A program made the position numbers and the translations under genes. The notes beneath the pieces were generated by a model, which made no database searches, was not told the DNA's origin, and saw only the letters and a program-made list of their open reading frames with translations. Shown here one piece after another: positions 48,733 to 59,757 of a stretch of 64,000 bases of DNA. The DNA comes from Streptococcus troglodytae. GTDB taxonomy: Bacteria > Bacillota > Bacilli > Lactobacillales > Streptococcaceae. The stretch is from the NCBI RefSeq assembly GCF_002355215.1, contig NZ_AP014612.1, positions 1,178,001 through 1,242,000 on the forward strand, given 5' to 3'. The first letter of the stretch is position 1. Every line of letters begins with the position of its first letter.

Positions 48733-49194
48733 CTAAAAATCAATGGCTGTCAGCCAAGAAACGATATCTCTTTCATTGTTTAAGACACAGCCCGGCGCTG
48801 GATGATCCAAAATCCTATCCATAACAGTCTGTGCTTGTACATAAGTTGAACCTCCAGATGTCGCAAAAGTCGCAAGACGCTTGCCTGACAGATCCAGATG
48901 CTCTATTACGGTTTGAATAAGGCGCGGCGGCTGTCCCCACCAAGTAGGATGTCCAATAATGACTTGATCATAAGATGAAAGATCAGGCAGTTTTCCTTTA
49001 TAAGCAGGACGGCTATCATCATCCCCTTGTTCCAGATTAGCACGGCTTGTCGGCACATTCCAGTCCAAATCGGCCGAGGTATAAGGCTGAGCTTCCTCAA
49101 TCTGATAAGTATCTGCTCCTAAACGATCAGCTATCATCTCTGCCACTGCTTTCGTTGTTCCTGTCTTTGAAAAATAAATAACAAGTGTTTTCAT
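48733..49194 (-). CDS. Flavodoxin family protein
   Basis: 153 residues. FMN phosphate loop VIYFSKTGTTKAVAEMIADR, substrate-side loops YDQVIIGHPTWWGQPPRLIQ and LATFATSGGSTYVQ. This is the flavodoxin_4 (YwqN/BF3444-like) type, used as a reductase. First gene of a two-gene operon with the 47.9-kb aldo-keto reductase. 379 bases separate it from the divergent LysR; that gap holds an AT-rich block also seen near 60031-60080. Confidence 0.88.
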   Translation of the reverse strand: MKTLVIYFSKTGTTKAVAEMIADRLGADTYQIEEAQPYTSADLDWNVPTSRANLEQGDDDSRPAYKGKLPDLSSYDQVIIGHPTWWGQPPRLIQTVIEHLDLSGKRLATFATSGGSTYVQAQTVMDRILDHPAPGCVLNNERDIVSWLTAIDF

Positions 49195-49572
49195 TTTTAT
49201 CTCTTCCTTCCTATTCTTTTTTAGAATGTCTGTTTAATTCTAGACAAATAAAAGATAAAAGCAAGTCGTTAAGAACACTCTTTCTCTTATTTCAGCTTTA
49301 TCACTTGATGTTTTTATTATATTCTCCTATACTATAAAAGTAAAATACTTAAAAATTATGTTCAACTATTCTTTTTAATTATGGAATTGAGCACACCCTA
49401 AGAGCGGTATCAAAAAGGGATGCAGTCGCTGCAAGTTTGCTTGCTTACGGATGAAGATGCCCTTTCTGGACACACTCTGCTTTTTTGACGCTCAGGGATT
49501 CAAAATGACATTTTTTAAATCTTTGAGCCTGAGCTAATACCCAGTGATTAATATCTTAGAGAAAGGAATTTT

Positions 49573-50448
49573 ATGGAATTACGTGTCCTTCGCTACTTTG
49601 TCGCTGTAGCCAATGAACGCAATATCACACGCGCAGCGCAAAGCCTTCACGTTTCACAGCCTACACTTTCTAAACAACTCATGGATCTTGAAGATGAACT
49701 GGATCTCACTCTTTTTATGCGGGGAAATCGTGAAATCACCCTAACAGAAGATGGCGAATACTTTCTGCATAAAACGCGGGAAATTCTCTCTCTGGTTGAT
49801 ACCACCGTTGCCAATATCCATACCCGCGAACAGCTCAGCGGACAGCTCCATATCGGAGCCAATGAATCGCCGCAGCTGAAACATTTAGCCCATCTCTTTA
49901 CGGACATTCAGACAGAAAATCCCGACACCCAGTTCCATTTGCACGGCATGACTACAGACCTGGCCTTTGAAAAGCTAGACAAAGGATTGTTAGATTTTGT
50001 CGTATCAGTTGGTCTTGTCAATGCGGATAAATACGAACAGATCCGCCTTCCTTGGACAGATACAGGCGGCCTCCTTATGCCTCTAGAACACCCTTTGTCA
50101 AAGAAGAAAACCATCACAGAACAAGATTTAGAAAACTATCCCATCATCGCCTTTGGACAGGAGTATTCCTATACCGATCTCAGCAATTGGATGGGAGCTG
50201 GTCTTGGTAAGATTCAATTTGTGGGTTCCTTTAATGTACCATCTATCGGAATTCAGATGACACAAGCAGGACTGGGATTAGCTTTTTGCCTCAAGGGGAT
50301 TCCTCTGCCCGATGACCTGACCTTTCGCCCCTTGGATCCAACTGCTAACCCCAGTCTCCGGCTCATTTGGAAGAAAGATCAAGCCATGTCCAGCCTAGCC
50401 GAAGAGTTTTTGGAGAGGGTGCAAAATCTCAGTAGAGATGAAAAATAA
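49573..50448 (+). CDS. LysR-family regulator
   Basis: 291 residues. HTH: VLRYFVAVANERNITRAAQS then LHVSQPTLSKQLMDLEDELD. Complete effector domain ending in LIWKKDQAMSSLAEEFLERV. AAAGGAA before the ATG. Close in design to the LysR at 30825 and to the broken one at 52800. Likely controls the divergent flavodoxin-AKR operon. Confidence 0.9.
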   Translation: MELRVLRYFVAVANERNITRAAQSLHVSQPTLSKQLMDLEDELDLTLFMRGNREITLTEDGEYFLHKTREILSLVDTTVANIHTREQLSGQLHIGANESPQLKHLAHLFTDIQTENPDTQFHLHGMTTDLAFEKLDKGLLDFVVSVGLVNADKYEQIRLPWTDTGGLLMPLEHPLSKKKTITEQDLENYPIIAFGQEYSYTDLSNWMGAGLGKIQFVGSFNVPSIGIQMTQAGLGLAFCLKGIPLPDDLTFRPLDPTANPSLRLIWKKDQAMSSLAEEFLERVQNLSRDEK

Positions 50449-50557
50449 GTTTAAACAGTAGCGCATTATCTAAAAAGCATTTAAGTCTAAAAGAGTCAAG
50501 TAGCTAACGATACACTTTCTGCCATTTTGGCTTATTCATTTTTATCTAGACTGATAC

Positions 50558-50588
50558 AAAAACGACTGGAACTTCCAATCGTTTTTTT
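50558..50588 (+). terminator. Terminator after LysR
   Basis: AAAACGACTGGA and TCCAATCGTTTT arms with a 3-base loop and one mismatch, then T7. Confidence 0.8.
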
Positions 50589-50864
50589 GCTCTATATACT
50601 GACCCAATGCTGTATTCCATATTGCATATTGATCGTGACCTCAAAAGTTATGGTATTTTCTGCACTTTCGCCGTATCTCAATAATCCTGACAGAACAATG
50701 ATTTTCTTTGAGGATTAGCTTTATGAATCCATTATACCCGGCTTTTTGAGACACTGACATCATTTTAACTGCTATTTTTTAACAGTTTACGTCAATATCT
50801 AGAAATTTGCTTTTGTCCCAGTCTTTTTGCCTTATTCTCAACAAGACCAGAAGCCAGAGATTTT

Positions 50865-52408
50865 TTAGACATTTCCAATTGAATAGTTAACGATTTGCTG
50901 ATTCATCTCATCTGTTGCTTGACGGTTATTATATAAGAAACCAGTCGCTGCAAAATGATCTACAAGGATAGATTTTTCAACATTTTTAAAGTTAAGTGCG
51001 TTTCCGAAATTGCCAAAACCTGAAACAAAGCTTTCTTTCGTTTCTTTACAGCCGCCCCAAGTAAGATATGCATTAAACCAAACCATAGGAGGTGTGGTAT
51101 TGACAGTGATTCCGCCATAGTTTAGCTCAGTCAGTGCTGTTTGAAGACTGTCCTCATGAGCAGCACGCGTTTCATCATCAATGAGAATCATGCAGCCCAG
51201 TGTTCCCAAGAGCTTCTCATTAGCAAATTCAGTAGCTGCTGGGAGAAAATCTGCAGCAGTTGCAGGGATATCCAAGGCTACTTCACCCATAATTTGGCAG
51301 AAAGCTTCGTGATGGACACCATAGGCATCTTGATCCATATCAGGGATAAAACAAAGTCCGAATGTGGGTATTGATTGTCTTCAGTCGTAATGATTTCAGC
51401 TTGTGGGTGGTTGGCAAGAAAAGCTTCACGCACAGCTGCACTCTTTGGATAGTAAGTTCCTACGGCAAAAGTATCGGCTGCAGCCGCACGGACAGCATCA
51501 AGGAAGGCGTTACGTTGTTTCCAATGTTTAGATGTAATAAAGGTTTGCGGACGGCCGCAAGCTGCTCCGCCATTTCCTTTAGAAATGGAGACAATGAGCT
51601 CTGCTTGATTTTTGATTTCTTCAGCAGTCCAAGGACGATCGCCTGGCACGATGATAGCTGGATTGTTGCCGCCGCGTTCTGAAATTAATGGAGTATCCGT
51701 AGAAGCCATGATCTGTTTAGCCACAGCTGTTGATCCTGTAAAGTAGATCGCATCAAGACCGTTTAATTGTATCAAATCACGGCTGTATTCAACGCCTGCA
51801 AAAGATAGGGCCTTGCGTTCCACCAATGGTGCAAAAATTTTTTCCCAAACCTTATCTGTCTTTTCATTGAGTCGGTGTGCTTTATGAATAACCGTTTTAT
51901 TATCAAAAAAGATAGCCTTGATGGTTTCGATAGAAGAGCTGTAGTTTCCAGCACCTGATACAGCAATAACACCTGCTTCTTTGTCAAAAGGGCTGACTTG
52001 CTCAGGTTTGCCTTCAACGCGAAGATACCCTTGTTGGCTAACTGACGCTGCTTGGTCCATAGGTGCTACTGGGAAGACTTCAATTTCGTAAGTGCCATCA
52101 CCGAGCTCACGGACAGATTTGGGCGCTGGCATTTTACCTGTTTCGGCCAGAGTTTGGTAGACATAGATGCTGGCATTGATAACATTAGCAACAGCCACCA
52201 AAGTTTGAAGCATCCCATCTGTTTGTGAATAGAGAGTTGCTCCCACCAAGTGATTTTTCATCTGTGCTTCTGCCTGACCCAATTCTTCGCCGTAGAGACG
52301 CATATTAGCTTGGATGTCTGCCAAAACTTGAAGCCGTTCTTCCAATGAAACCTTAGTCCATGCTTGCGGATCCAAGCGGTCCATTGCTTCTTGTGCTGTG
52401 AGTGTCAT
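50865..52408 (-). pseudogene. Aldehyde dehydrogenase superfamily enzyme, frameshifted
   Basis: From ATG 52408 the enzyme reads through the NAD-binding motif IYFTGSTAVAKQI, the ERGGNNPAIIV loop and the catalytic cysteine in GNGGAACGRPQTF. The frame is lost near 51355-51360 (a GG pair in the coding strand; one more base gives SGLCFIPDMDQDAYG). It continues to the end at 50865, 514 residues in total. ERGG in place of the common ELGG and the AACG cysteine context resemble acyl-CoA-reductase or aldehyde-dehydrogenase relatives. Substrate not predicted. Single-gene unit. Confidence 0.8.
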
Positions 52409-52520
52409 AGTAAATTCCTCATTTCTTTATTTGATGAGATTTATTATAATCCTAGGCACACCAAATTTTAATGATAGTTTATGACAAAAATTTGATACTT
52501 TACGCCAGACTGACAAAATA

Positions 52521-52615
52521 ATACTCAAAAATATCAAAATCAGAACTAGGACGAGCCGCAGACAGTATTAGAGTACGGCAAGGAAACCCAACAACATTTA
52601 ATTTTCAAAGAGTAT
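52521..52615. repeat. ATACTC-ended MITE-like element
   Basis: About 95 bases bounded by ATACTC and GAGTAT, with TACGGCAAGG inside. The end sequences and the internal CCTTGCCGTACTC (reverse) match the style of small intergenic elements common in streptococci. A partial end occurs near 47350. Confidence 0.6.
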
Positions 52616-52620
52616 AAAAA

Positions 52621-52640
52621 CTAGTTCTGATGAGAACTAG
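52621..52640 (-). terminator. Hairpin terminator
   Basis: CTAGTTCT and AGAACTAG around a 4-base loop; T-rich on the minus strand. Confidence 0.65.
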
Positions 52641-52700
52641 CTGGCAGGATATCATATTGAATAAGCCATAGACCAATTAGAATTAAGAGGGGCTTTGCCT

Positions 52701-52799
52701 TCAAAGGCATTGTGCTTGCTGATTATGCTGATTAACTTTTAGCATGACACCAACTGCTTCTTCATTGCCATAAATCTCAGCCGTATCAATATTGCGGTA
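52701..52799 (-). pseudogene. Aldo-keto reductase N-terminal fragment
   Basis: Minus strand: YRNIDTAEIYGNEEAVGVML then KVNQHNQQ and a stop. This is the AKR signature around the catalytic Asp and Tyr, cut at both sides and joined to the LysR remnant by a TGA. Confidence 0.75.
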
Positions 52800-53178
52800 T
52801 CATGCTTTAAGAACTGCCTTGACCTGAGGATGCAGGTTTTGGAAATATGCCAACGCCTGAGCCAACTCATTCATAGCCGCTAACTCACCACTGCCCATTA
52901 CCAAGCTTCCAGACAAATCGACCTGCTCTTGCACCTCCTCTTTGGCCCGCTCAGTTAAATCCACGATATCTCGTGCCCGCTGGCGGAAGCGCAAACCCTA
53001 TTTTCTGTCAGGTAGATACGATGGTTAGAACATTTAAACAAATCCACTCCCAGCTCCTCTTCCAGAGCTTTGAGATGACGAGACAGAGTAGGCTGAGCAT
53101 GAGCAAACGCTCCGCCCGTCCGGGTCACATTTTTCTCCTCGGCTACCACTAAAAATACTGCAAGACACGTAAATACAT
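52800..53178 (-). pseudogene. LysR-family regulator remnant
   Basis: From ATG 53178 (AAAGGAG upstream) it should read MYLRVLQYFLVVAEEKNVTR. The frame breaks at the A5 run 53150-53154, then the HTH continues as AFAHAQPTLSRHLKALEEEL. It breaks again near 53000 and goes on as RFRQRARDIVDLTERAKEEV before running into an AKR fragment. The effector domain is missing. Confidence 0.78.
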
Positions 53179-53267
53179 AAAAACTCCTTTGGACAAGATA
53201 GGCTCTTATTGTATCACACATGCTAAGATATACAAAGTCGCCCGACTGGACAATTTTGCTATCATAT

Positions 53268-53708
53268 TTACCCCTGATAGCCCAGCCAATTAGAAGTATC
53301 CCGATTGATATTTCTGAAATTTTCCATCTCTTCATCCCTAAAATCACAATCAAAAATCTCAATGTTTTCTTTGGTATGCAGAGAATTTTGAGAGCCTGAA
53401 ATAACCATAAAGCCGGACTGCAGCAAAAATTTTAACATGATTTGTGCTGCCATTTTCTGGTATTTTTTCCGCCAATTAATTGGTTCAGATAAGGGTCATG
53501 AAACATAGAATTTAGTCCTTCCCCTAGCGGCGCATAAGCTTTCATGACAATACTATGGGCTTTCCATAAATTGAATTGAGTCTTTATTTTGCGTATAAAT
53601 ATTGGTCTCGACTTAATAGACAGCAAAGATGATATCAAACTGCTCCATGACCGCCTGCAAATGATGACTGTCAAAATTGGATACGCCAATTGAGTGAAGT
53701 TTCCCTGC
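53268..53708 (-). pseudogene. Aldo-keto reductase C-terminal half, decayed
   Basis: Minus strand begins GKLHSIGVSNFDSHHLQAVM, has several stops and frame changes (APLGEGLNSMFHDPYLNQLI), and ends with GFMVISGSQNSLHTKENIEI and DCDFRDEEMENFRN. These are the second-half AKR landmarks in order. On the minus strand the order is AKR C-half, LysR N-half, AKR N-piece. Confidence 0.75.
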
Positions 53709-53755
53709 CTAAAAAATGCTGGAACAGTTCTTTTTGCTCCAGCATTCTATTTCTC

Positions 53756-54334
53756 TTATTTCAAAATGGCATAGCCGCCTTCAAAACTTACCTGCTCACG
53801 CACAGCAAGAACGATTTGCAGATAACCCATTGCTTCCAGCTCACGGGAGCGACGCAGCGGACCTGCATCAACGACATTGATACCGCCAGCTTCAATTAAT
53901 TGGCGCAGACGAGCTTTTGCAGCCTCATCATCACCAGCCATCTGAACCGTTGTCTTGACTTGACCAGCTACCGTTTTCTTGAGCAAATTGTCAAAGAAAT
54001 TGGTATTAAAGGCCTTAATCACTGTTGATTCTGGCAGCATGTCCTGAAAAAGCTGGGCTGCTGAGCTGTCCATAGGGACGTAGAAGTCATCCATGGTCTG
54101 GAAATTAACGGGATTTGAGATGTCAACGACAATCTTACCCTTCAACTTATCCTTATTAGCCTCTATGATGCCTGCCATGTCCTTGTACTGAGTCCCAAGG
54201 ATAACCACTTCACCCAATTCATCAGGGATTTGACTATCGTGTCCAAAATACTCCACTTGATTGCCTTCATAGTCAAAGACGCTGCCTACGGCCTTCCCCA
54301 TATTTCCACGGCCAAAAACTGAAATTTTTACCAT
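53756..54334 (-). CDS. NADPH-dependent F420-reductase-like / NAD(P)-binding protein
   Basis: 192 residues, single Rossmann domain. KISVFGRGNMGKAVGSVFDY is the nucleotide loop and VVILGTQYKDMAGIIEANKD and VVDISNPVNFQTMDD the next strands. VIKAFNTNFFDNLLKKTVAG matches the F420_oxidored group. Streptococci do not make F420, so NADPH with another acceptor is likely. ATG 54334 (MVKIS) chosen over 54343. Confidence 0.82.
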   Translation of the reverse strand: MVKISVFGRGNMGKAVGSVFDYEGNQVEYFGHDSQIPDELGEVVILGTQYKDMAGIIEANKDKLKGKIVVDISNPVNFQTMDDFYVPMDSSAAQLFQDMLPESTVIKAFNTNFFDNLLKKTVAGQVKTTVQMAGDDEAAKARLRQLIEAGGINVVDAGPLRRSRELEAMGYLQIVLAVREQVSFEGGYAILK

Positions 54335-54499
54335 ATGATTCACACTTTCTAATGACAGTCCATAAAAATCAAAAATAGACCGAACTTTGTCACTTGATTA
54401 GTTTGTCAGCGAAATGGTCTCGCTTTGATTTTTTAAAAAGATAATTTTACAAAAAGGGAACAGGACGATAAATTTAAATTCTGTCCCGTCCTCTGCCTC

Positions 54500-54527
54500 T
54501 TTTTTTCTGTTCCTTTTTAGAACAGAA
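54500..54527 (-). terminator. Terminator after alcohol dehydrogenase
   Basis: TTCTGTTC and GAACAGAA around a 7-base loop, T run on the minus strand, within five bases of the stop. Confidence 0.8.
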
Positions 54528-54529
54528 AA

Positions 54530-55564
54530 TTAAACAACAATCATAGACTTAATAGCCTTACGTTCGTCCATGTCTTTATAAGCTTGATTAATGTCATCCA
54601 AGCTATAGGTATCTGTGAAGACACGTCCTGGATTGATATCTCCGTCAAGAACAGCTTTGAGCAAGATTTGCTTGTCATAAGTCGTAACAGAGGCAGATCC
54701 TCCACCGATTATGGTATTTTGAGCAAAGGTTGATCCAAGAGGGTGTTTATCATAGTGCGGTAAGCCTACAAAGCCAATACGTCCGCCATTATGAAGAACA
54801 CCAAGTGCTTGATCAATAGAAGCTTCAGATCCCACACATTCAAGGGCTGCGTCTGCTCCGCCGCCGAGAATATCACGAACTTTGGCAATACCTTCTTCGC
54901 CGCGTTCAGCAACAACAGCTGTCGCGCCTGATTCTAAGGCCATCTTTTGACGGTCCTCGTGGCGGCTCATGAGAACGATTTGTGAGGCACCGCGCATTTT
55001 AGCTGCGATGACTGCACATTGTCCAACAGCTCCATCGCCAATAACAACAACCTTATCACCAGGCTTAACATGTGCTACGCGGGCTGCATGGTAACCAGTC
55101 GGCATAACATCAGCCAATGCAAGAAGAGACTTAAGCATCCCTTCTGAGTAGTCAGATGGCTGACCAGGGATTTTAACCAAAGCCCAATCGGCATATTGGA
55201 AACGGATGTACTCAGCCTGAACACCGCTTGACCAGTTATCACTCACATGACGATCACATGAGCCGTCAAATCCAGCACGGCAGGCATCACATTCACCACA
55301 TCCATGAGTAAAGGGTGCAATAACGAAATCACCGGGCTTGACGGTTGTCACGCTGCTGCCAACTTCTTCAACAATACCAATAGCTTCGTGCCCACTGTTT
55401 GGTGTATCTGGTGCGGTATCTTCACTGCGGTAGCTCCATAAATCAGATCCACAGACACACGTACGCACGATGCGAATAATGGCATCATCTTGTTCAACGA
55501 TTTGCGGACGGTCAACATTAGCAATGCCAACTTCACCAGATTTTACATAGACTGCTGATTTCAT
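54530..55564 (-). CDS. Zinc-dependent alcohol dehydrogenase
   Basis: 344-residue medium-chain dehydrogenase. Catalytic zinc ligands in CVCGSDLWSY and GHEAIGIVEEVG; structural zinc with four cysteines in CGECDACRAGFDGSC; NAD(P) loop VVIGDGAVGQCAVIA. Oxidises or reduces alcohols and aldehydes. ATG 55564 follows GGAGG; the longer reading from 55582 is not needed. Third gene after the glucose dehydrogenase and GlcU on the same strand, so possibly one operon. Confidence 0.92.
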   Translation of the reverse strand: MKSAVYVKSGEVGIANVDRPQIVEQDDAIIRIVRTCVCGSDLWSYRSEDTAPDTPNSGHEAIGIVEEVGSSVTTVKPGDFVIAPFTHGCGECDACRAGFDGSCDRHVSDNWSSGVQAEYIRFQYADWALVKIPGQPSDYSEGMLKSLLALADVMPTGYHAARVAHVKPGDKVVVIGDGAVGQCAVIAAKMRGASQIVLMSRHEDRQKMALESGATAVVAERGEEGIAKVRDILGGGADAALECVGSEASIDQALGVLHNGGRIGFVGLPHYDKHPLGSTFAQNTIIGGGSASVTTYDKQILLKAVLDGDINPGRVFTDTYSLDDINQAYKDMDERKAIKSMIVV

Positions 55565-55615
55565 AATTCGTATTTCCTCCAAATCATAATAGTTTCTTTA
55601 ATTTGTTTCTTTATT

Positions 55616-56484
55616 TTATAAGAAGACTGTGATGACACTTGCTCCGACAATCAAGGCTAAGCCGATGTAAGTCAAGCGCATCTGTGTTGAGCTCTTTTTC
55701 TCACGAAGGATAAAGACTGCTCCAAGTGTCGCAATGACAACATTAAGCTGAGTGAGAATGTAAGCGATGGTCACACCGTTGGCTCTGGCTGAAAAGATAT
55801 AAGCAAGCGATGCGACACCAAAGATCAAGCCAACCAGACCGGATACCCAGCTTTCTTTCTCTCTGAGAGCTTCACGACGGGTTACGAGAGCAAAAACAAC
55901 AGCACCTGTTAAAATACCCAGCATCTGCGGCAAAAAGATAGATAAGCCATTAGCATTTACCAAACGTGGTGCTGCACTGTAAACCCAGTAACCAATACTG
56001 GTCATAAGCAAAACACGGACCCCTCGGGGAAGATCTTGGCCTTCAGTACTGTCTGTACCTTCTGGATCAACTGAAGTCAGATAAGCACCAAGAATCAAGA
56101 TAGCAATGGCAAGAAAACCAAAAACTTATTCCAGATACCAGCCCATTCACCAAAGGCAAAAACACCTATGAGTGAAGTCCCGATCAGCTGAAGACCGGTT
56201 GATAAAGGCATGGTCTTAGAGACCCCAATGATATCATAAGAACGAACCTGACCAGACTGTCCAAAAATCCAAAAGGCACCAGAAACAAAACTAATCAAAA
56301 AAGTTTCCCAACTGATAGCAGCTGGATGAAAGACGAGCTGAACTAGGAGACCAACGACTACTGAGCCTATTCCAAATCCCAGAACTTCATTGGTCGTATC
56401 TCCTCCGATTTTACGAAGGAAGATTGGCTGGATTCCCCAGCCAAGAGCTGGAACAAGCGCGAGTAAAAGACTTGTGATTGACAT
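55616..56484 (-). pseudogene. GRP-family sugar uptake protein GlcU, frameshifted
   Basis: Ten-helix glucose/ribose uptake transporter of the GRP (DMT) family. From ATG 56484 it reads LVPALGWGIQPIFLRKIGGD and WIFGQSGQVRSYDIIGVSKT. The frame is lost at the A5 run 56120-56124; one more base gives KFFGFLAIAILILGAYLT and the rest, 289 residues. In Bacillus, glcU and glucose 1-dehydrogenase form an operon; the same pair is here, six bases apart. Confidence 0.85.
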
Positions 56485-56490
56485 GTTACC

Positions 56491-57336
<846 letters not shown>

Positions 57337-57401
57337 TTAGAGTGGGGGATAAGTCAACTATTTTGCATTAAATTTAGATTACTTTAGGGATATGCTCTGT
57401 T

Positions 57402-57760
57402 TTAATATTGCAGATAAAGGTTCCTGCTTGTATCCAAAGCATTGATTTGATCAATATCTTCCCAGCTGAGTTTAAAATCCCAAATGGCAAAGTTTTCAGC
57501 CATTCGACTTGGTGTTGATGATTTAGCCAGAGAAATCAAACCGCGGTCCACTTACTTCCCAACACAAAATAATCTGAGCAACTGATTTGCCATATTATCC
57601 GCAAGAGCAAGCAAGACCGGATTGGTAAAGATTCCCCCTTTGCCTTCAGCCAAATAAGCCCAGAACTGGGGAATAACATGACACTCCAAGCAGTAAGCTA
57701 CCAGATTATTTTGATTATAACAAGGATGGCTTTCAATAGCTTGTCTTTTAAAATTGGTTA
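57402..57760 (-). pseudogene. Aldo-keto reductase C-terminal fragment
   Basis: The minus strand shows AKR landmarks with stops between: GKGGIFTNPVLLALADN-like text, VDRGLISLAKSSTPSRMAEN, then FAIWDFKLSWEDIDQINALD to a stop at 57402. The first half is gone. Confidence 0.65.
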
Positions 57761-57769
57761 GCCTAATGC

Positions 57770-58720
57770 TTAGGCCTTGCCTTCCCAGCCACCGCGTGTA
57801 TGCACACCTGAAGCTGTCGCCAAGTTTTCAAGCTGTGCCACTTCTTCAGCACTTAAAGCAATTGAAGCGACTTTAGCAGCATCTTCAACCTGTTCAACCT
57901 TGGTTACACCGAGAATAGGAGTTGTGCCGCGTCCAATAGCCCAGGCAGTTGCGATTTGGGCTGGAGAAGCATCATATTTAGCAGCCAAGCTACGGAGTTC
58001 TGCAAGTAAATCAGAAAGAGCAGGGAAAAGCGGATTATAGGTTTGACCGCGCTGAGAGTCTGCTGGCAGCAGATGATTCTCATCATATTTACCAGACAGA
58101 GCCCCTTGTTCTAAGACCATGTAAGAGAAAAATTGAATAGCGTTTTCTTTACAGTAGTCAAGAAGTCCGTCTTCAATAGAGCTGCGGTAAAGCAGGCTGA
58201 AATGATTTTGGACAGCAGAAATTTTTACACCGGACGGCGCCAGAATCTCTTGCACACGTTTGACTTGTTCAAGGCTGTGATTAGATACCCCAACACGCTT
58301 AACTTTGCCGGATTTGATAAGACCAGCCAAATACGGCGTCCAGCGCTCCACATCTGCTGAATTATGAATCCAGTAAATATCAATATAATCTGTGCCAAGA
58401 CGTTTCATACTGCCATCTAGCATGTCCTCTACAGGATTTTCTGCCTTATCATCTTGCATACCTGGAGTAAACTTAGTAGAGATAACCACATCTTGACGCT
58501 TGTAAGGGGCAATAAGCTCTCCAAGAATACGTTCGGACTCTCCGGCTGCATAAGCATAGGCTGTATCAAAAACATTAAGACCAGAATTCATAGCTTCATC
58601 TACAACAGCCTTAAGATCTGCTGTATCCAGTGAGTTGCCAAAAACAGCATTACCGCCGAACATGCCTGATCCCCATGACCAAGTTCCAAGAGCGATTTTT
58701 GAGTGGGTTGTGTTTGTCAT
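57770..58720 (-). CDS. Aldo-keto reductase (YajO/YeaE-like)
   Basis: 316 residues. GTWSWGSGMFGGNAVFG opens the barrel; Asp and Tyr in LNVFDTAYAYAAGESERILG; Lys in DVVISTKFTPG; His in DIYWIHNSADVE; cofactor end GTTPILGVTKVEQVEDAAKV. AAGGAG before ATG 58720. It lies 12 bases after the YciI-like gene, one operon. Confidence 0.92.
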   Translation of the reverse strand: MTNTTHSKIALGTWSWGSGMFGGNAVFGNSLDTADLKAVVDEAMNSGLNVFDTAYAYAAGESERILGELIAPYKRQDVVISTKFTPGMQDDKAENPVEDMLDGSMKRLGTDYIDIYWIHNSADVERWTPYLAGLIKSGKVKRVGVSNHSLEQVKRVQEILAPSGVKISAVQNHFSLLYRSSIEDGLLDYCKENAIQFFSYMVLEQGALSGKYDENHLLPADSQRGQTYNPLFPALSDLLAELRSLAAKYDASPAQIATAWAIGRGTTPILGVTKVEQVEDAAKVASIALSAEEVAQLENLATASGVHTRGGWEGKA

Positions 58721-58732
58721 TTGTTTTCTCCT

Positions 58733-59032
58733 TTATTTTCCTTTAAATGCAGTGATATTATTTGCAACCATATTAGCAGTAAATTCACTGATGTCATAGC
58801 TGGCATAATCTGGATAGTAGGCATCTTGAGTAATAATAGACTCAATAGCTGCCCTACTATCTGCTTGAGCGATAATAAGACCTGCCATACCCTTATCTTT
58901 ATAAGGACCCACAATGAGAAAACTGCCTTTCTCAAACTGTTTTGTGAACCAAGCACGATGGCCAGCTAAACGGCTCTCTGCCTCCTCTTTAGGAACCAGA
59001 TCATCTTTGATAGTGATATTAATTAAAAACAT
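58733..59032 (-). CDS. YciI-family protein
   Basis: 99 residues, ferredoxin-like fold related to ABM proteins. Conserved His in RLAGHRAWFTKQFEKG and the GPYKDKGMAGLIIA strand, which carry the His-Asp pair in this family. Suggested roles include dehydrochlorination or isomerisation, not shown here. First gene of the YciI-AKR operon; AAAGGAATTGTCC precedes the ATG. Confidence 0.88.
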   Translation of the reverse strand: MFLINITIKDDLVPKEEAESRLAGHRAWFTKQFEKGSFLIVGPYKDKGMAGLIIAQADSRAAIESIITQDAYYPDYASYDISEFTANMVANNITAFKGK

Positions 59033-59223
59033 TGGACAATTCCTTTCTATATAAGATATTCCTGACGAAATACCCTGATTTTTATCCTTTTAAATTTTAG
59101 AAATTTAGCACTATTTCGTAATGTATACAATCAGAAACAAGTGTGTTAAACTATTGAATGCCTTGATTTTTATTCTTTTTTGAACAATAATGACCTGTAT
59201 CAAAATGTATAGTATTTGAAGTT

Positions 59224-59757
59224 TCATGATTCTTGCAGCCAGCGGTAAAAAGTTGCCGGTGATACCTGCAATAAGCTTGCTCCTTCACGTATACTGATTT
59301 TTTCCTCGCGCCTCAGCTGAAGGACCTCTTCAAAGTTAGACGGTTTTTTCATGGGCGGACGACCGAATCGTACCCCTTTTTTCTGAGCCACATAAGATAA
59401 AATTTGCAGAACCAAATCGGTTAAAAACCGCCCTGTCAGTCCGTGTACCGTATTTTTAGTATTTAAAAGCGGAAAGTCCAGAACAATAAGTTCTACTTCC
59501 CTTCCTTTAGATAGATAGTTCCACTGCTCAATGATTTCTTCGTAATTGCGGCCGAGCCGATCAATTGATTTAAGATACAGCTCATCTCCTTTTTTTAATT
59601 TTCTTAACATACGCCGATACTGCGGACGCTTAAAATTCTTACCTGATAATTTGTCTACATATATGTTCTTTTTGTCCACCCCCTCTTTGATGAGGGAATG
59701 AATCTGACGGTCTGTATTTTGCTCCTTAGTTGAAACTCTTGCATAACCGTATTTCAC
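59224..59757 (-). CDS. Serine recombinase (resolvase/invertase) with internal deletion
   Basis: 177 residues. Catalytic domain: YGYARVSTKEQNTDRQIHSL with Ser9 and Arg7, then LYLKSIDRLGRNYEEIIEQW and VLDFPLLNTKN. The C-terminal HTH reads LQLRREEKISIREGASLLQV and SPATFYRWLQ. Between them the text runs VLQILSYVAQKKGVRFGRPP. Family members have about 19 more residues (the ERxxIxxRQxEGIxxAK stretch of the long E helix) after AQ. The deletion is in frame. Recombinase activity is doubtful, while DNA binding may remain. AAAGGAGGT before the ATG. Marks past mobile-element activity. Confidence 0.85.
   Translation of the reverse strand: MKYGYARVSTKEQNTDRQIHSLIKEGVDKKNIYVDKLSGKNFKRPQYRRMLRKLKKGDELYLKSIDRLGRNYEEIIEQWNYLSKGREVELIVLDFPLLNTKNTVHGLTGRFLTDLVLQILSYVAQKKGVRFGRPPMKKPSNFEEVLQLRREEKISIREGASLLQVSPATFYRWLQES

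Noticed and set aside
53756..54334. True F420-dependent enzyme
   Set aside because: F420 is not made by streptococci; the name reflects the fold family only.
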